From contig JBHIBC010000104.1 in NCBI GenBank assembly GCA_046758905.1, forward strand, positions 1 through 6,893: a stretch of DNA of 6,893 bases, in the 5' to 3' direction. Positions 6,111 through 6,893 of the stretch are shown here, piece by piece (position 1 is the stretch's first letter; every line of letters starts with the position of its first letter). The DNA is from JBHIBC01 sp046758905 (GTDB lineage: Bacteria > Acidobacteriota > Polarisedimenticolia > Gp22-AA2). The notes under the pieces were generated by a model. That model had not been told where the DNA came from. It ran no database searches and saw only the letters and a list, made by a program, of their open reading frames with translations. The translations under genes were made by a program, and so were the position numbers.

Positions 6111-6721
6111 TGACCTTCTACTGGTTCGTGAAGGGGGTTTTCTACCCCTTCGTCCGGCTCTACCTCCGCCTGAGCCGGGACGGGCTGCAGCATCTCCCGA
6201 GGCGCGGCCCGGCGATCGTGATCTCCAACCACACGTCGTACATTGATCCGATCGTCCTCGGATCGGCGTCGCCCCGCCCGGTGCATTTCATCGTGCTGCA
6301 GGCGATGTTCGACCTCCTCCTGCTGCGTTGGTTCTACTGGGGCATGGGGACGATCCCGGTGCGTCTCGAGGGGCAGGACACGAGAGGCATCAAGAGGGCC
6401 CTCCGGATCCTCTCGCAGGGCCGCATCCTCGGCATCTTTCCCGAGGGAAGCCGCAGCCCCGACGGGAGGATGGGCGACCCCCGCCCCGGCGCGGCGCTGA
6501 TCGCGGCGCTATCGGGGGCGCCCGTGGTCCCCGCCTTCATCGACGGCGCGGACCAGTCCCTGCCGGTCGGCGGTCGTTTCCCGCGACCGACCCGGGTTCA
6601 CGTCCGCTTCGGCCCCCCCCTGCGGTTCGGGTCGAGCCGGCGCCGCGCCGGCCGCGACGCGCTGCTGGCCTTCGCGCGGCGGATGCGCGAGGCGATCGAC
6701 GGCCTCGGGCGGGCCGAATGA
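6110..6721 (+). CDS. plsC: 1-acyl-sn-glycerol-3-phosphate acyltransferase (PlsC-like)
   Basis: A membrane-associated acyltransferase expected to acylate lysophosphatidic acid at the sn-2 position to give phosphatidic acid, the precursor of the CDP-diacylglycerol used by PgsA upstream. In 203 residues the PlsC/LPLAT motifs appear in order: NHTSYID with catalytic H41 and D46 (HX4D), GTIPVRLEGQD (80-90), FPEGSRS (110-116; phosphate binding), and APVVPAFIDG (137-146). The N-terminal FYWFVKGVFYPFVRLYLR is an amphipathic or membrane-anchoring stretch common in short PlsC proteins. Two starts are possible: ATG 6110, overlapping the DUF502 stop by one base, or GTG 6107, giving a GTGA overlap and one extra residue. 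Neither has a good SD, so translation is probably coupled to the upstream gene. A run of eight Cs (6613-6620) lies within the conserved FGPPLRFG stretch. The exact acyl acceptor cannot be read, and another lysophospholipid acyltransferase role is possible. Confidence 0.88.
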   Translation: MTFYWFVKGVFYPFVRLYLRLSRDGLQHLPRRGPAIVISNHTSYIDPIVLGSASPRPVHFIVLQAMFDLLLLRWFYWGMGTIPVRLEGQDTRGIKRALRILSQGRILGIFPEGSRSPDGRMGDPRPGAALIAALSGAPVVPAFIDGADQSLPVGGRFPRPTRVHVRFGPPLRFGSSRRRAGRDALLAFARRMREAIDGLGRAE

Positions 6722-6893
6722 AGGCCCGCGACGCCGAGCTGTTGGCCATCGGCACGGAGCTGCTGGGGCCCTCGCACCTCGACACCAACGGGGCGTACCT
6801 GTCCGGCAGGTTGGGGGAGATCGGGATCCGCGTGCGTTACAGGACGGTGGTCGGGGACGTGCTCGACGACCTGCGCGAGGCGCTCCGGGTGGC
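6718..6893 (+). CDS. cinA: CinA family protein, N-terminal molybdopterin-binding-like domain (partial, runs off window)
   Basis: The first 58 codons of a CinA-type protein. ATG 6718 overlaps the plsC stop as ATGA. The visible part begins AELLAIGTELLGPSHLDTN (residues 6-24), continues with YLSGRLGEIGIRVRYR and then TVVGDVLDDLREALR. These match the COG1058 opening pattern of IGTELL, DTN, YLS-x-x-L-x-x-x-GI, and TVGD-x-x-x-x-L-x-x-AL. In the family this MoaB/Mog-like domain has ADP-ribose pyrophosphatase activity in some members. It is often followed by a C-terminal nicotinamide-mononucleotide deamidase domain, which would lie beyond the window, so presence of that domain cannot be judged. The gene is the fourth in the lipid unit; pgsA near cinA is a recurring bacterial arrangement. 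There is no strong SD, consistent with coupled translation. There is no break in the visible portion. Confidence 0.88.
   Translation, partial: MKARDAELLAIGTELLGPSHLDTNGAYLSGRLGEIGIRVRYRTVVGDVLDDLREALRV

Noticed and set aside
6613..6620. A run of eight Cs in plsC, with a run of seven Gs at 590-596 in the deaminase gene, as possible slippage or frameshift points
   Set aside because: Both reading frames continue with conserved family residues on each side, so there is no frameshift, and such runs are common in DNA of this composition.
1..6893. A new defence system, CRISPR array, tRNA, rRNA, insertion sequence or attachment site
   Set aside because: I saw no direct repeat array, cloverleaf, transposase or integrase motif or terminal inverted repeats. 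All gene-sized stretches are explained by housekeeping or envelope families.

Overview
The window is dense bacterial chromosome of very high GC content (about 70 % by eye). Genes are packed tightly, with start codons overlapping the stop codon of the gene before. Nothing in it looks like a phage, transposon, CRISPR array, tRNA or rRNA. Base composition and gene set (futalosine-type or adenosine deaminase, PA14-bearing membrane glycosyltransferase, phosphohexomutase, PgsA, DUF502 protein, PlsC, CinA) fit an uncultured high-GC bacterium such as an Acidobacteriota or Myxococcota relative. That assignment is inference only; no marker gene here settles it.

Left unit, plus strand (about 1-3261): an ADA-superfamily deaminase, possibly entering from outside the window, overlaps by 4 nt (GTGA) a large polytopic GT-C/PMT-type glycosyltransferase that carries an extracytoplasmic PA14 domain. 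The unit ends in a hairpin covering the last stop codon. Minus strand (3280-4671): a complete alpha-D-phosphohexomutase, most like a phosphoglucomutase, convergent with the glycosyltransferase and divergent from the right unit.

Right unit, plus strand (4686 to window end): a good sigma70-type promoter (TTGACC, 17-nt spacer, TATTGT) drives a leader of about 120 nt. The leader holds a candidate 20-codon upstream ORF whose TGA overlaps the ATG of pgsA. Then follow pgsA, a DUF502 membrane protein, a PlsC-type acyltransferase and the first 58 codons of cinA, joined at every junction by 1-4 nt start/stop overlaps. The cinA start is too close to the window edge to look like a long ORF, but its N-terminus is recognisable.

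Functional picture: the right operon is mainly membrane phospholipid synthesis. PlsC makes phosphatidic acid; PgsA converts CDP-diacylglycerol to phosphatidylglycerol phosphate. It also carries an uncharacterised membrane protein and a nucleotide-housekeeping gene. The mutase could supply sugar phosphates for nucleotide- or lipid-linked sugars used by envelope glycosyltransferases such as its neighbour, but that link is only inferred from proximity. No wholly new system is evident. The most interesting points are the pgsA leader, the PA14-glycosyltransferase fusion, and the DUF502 gene placed between two phospholipid genes.
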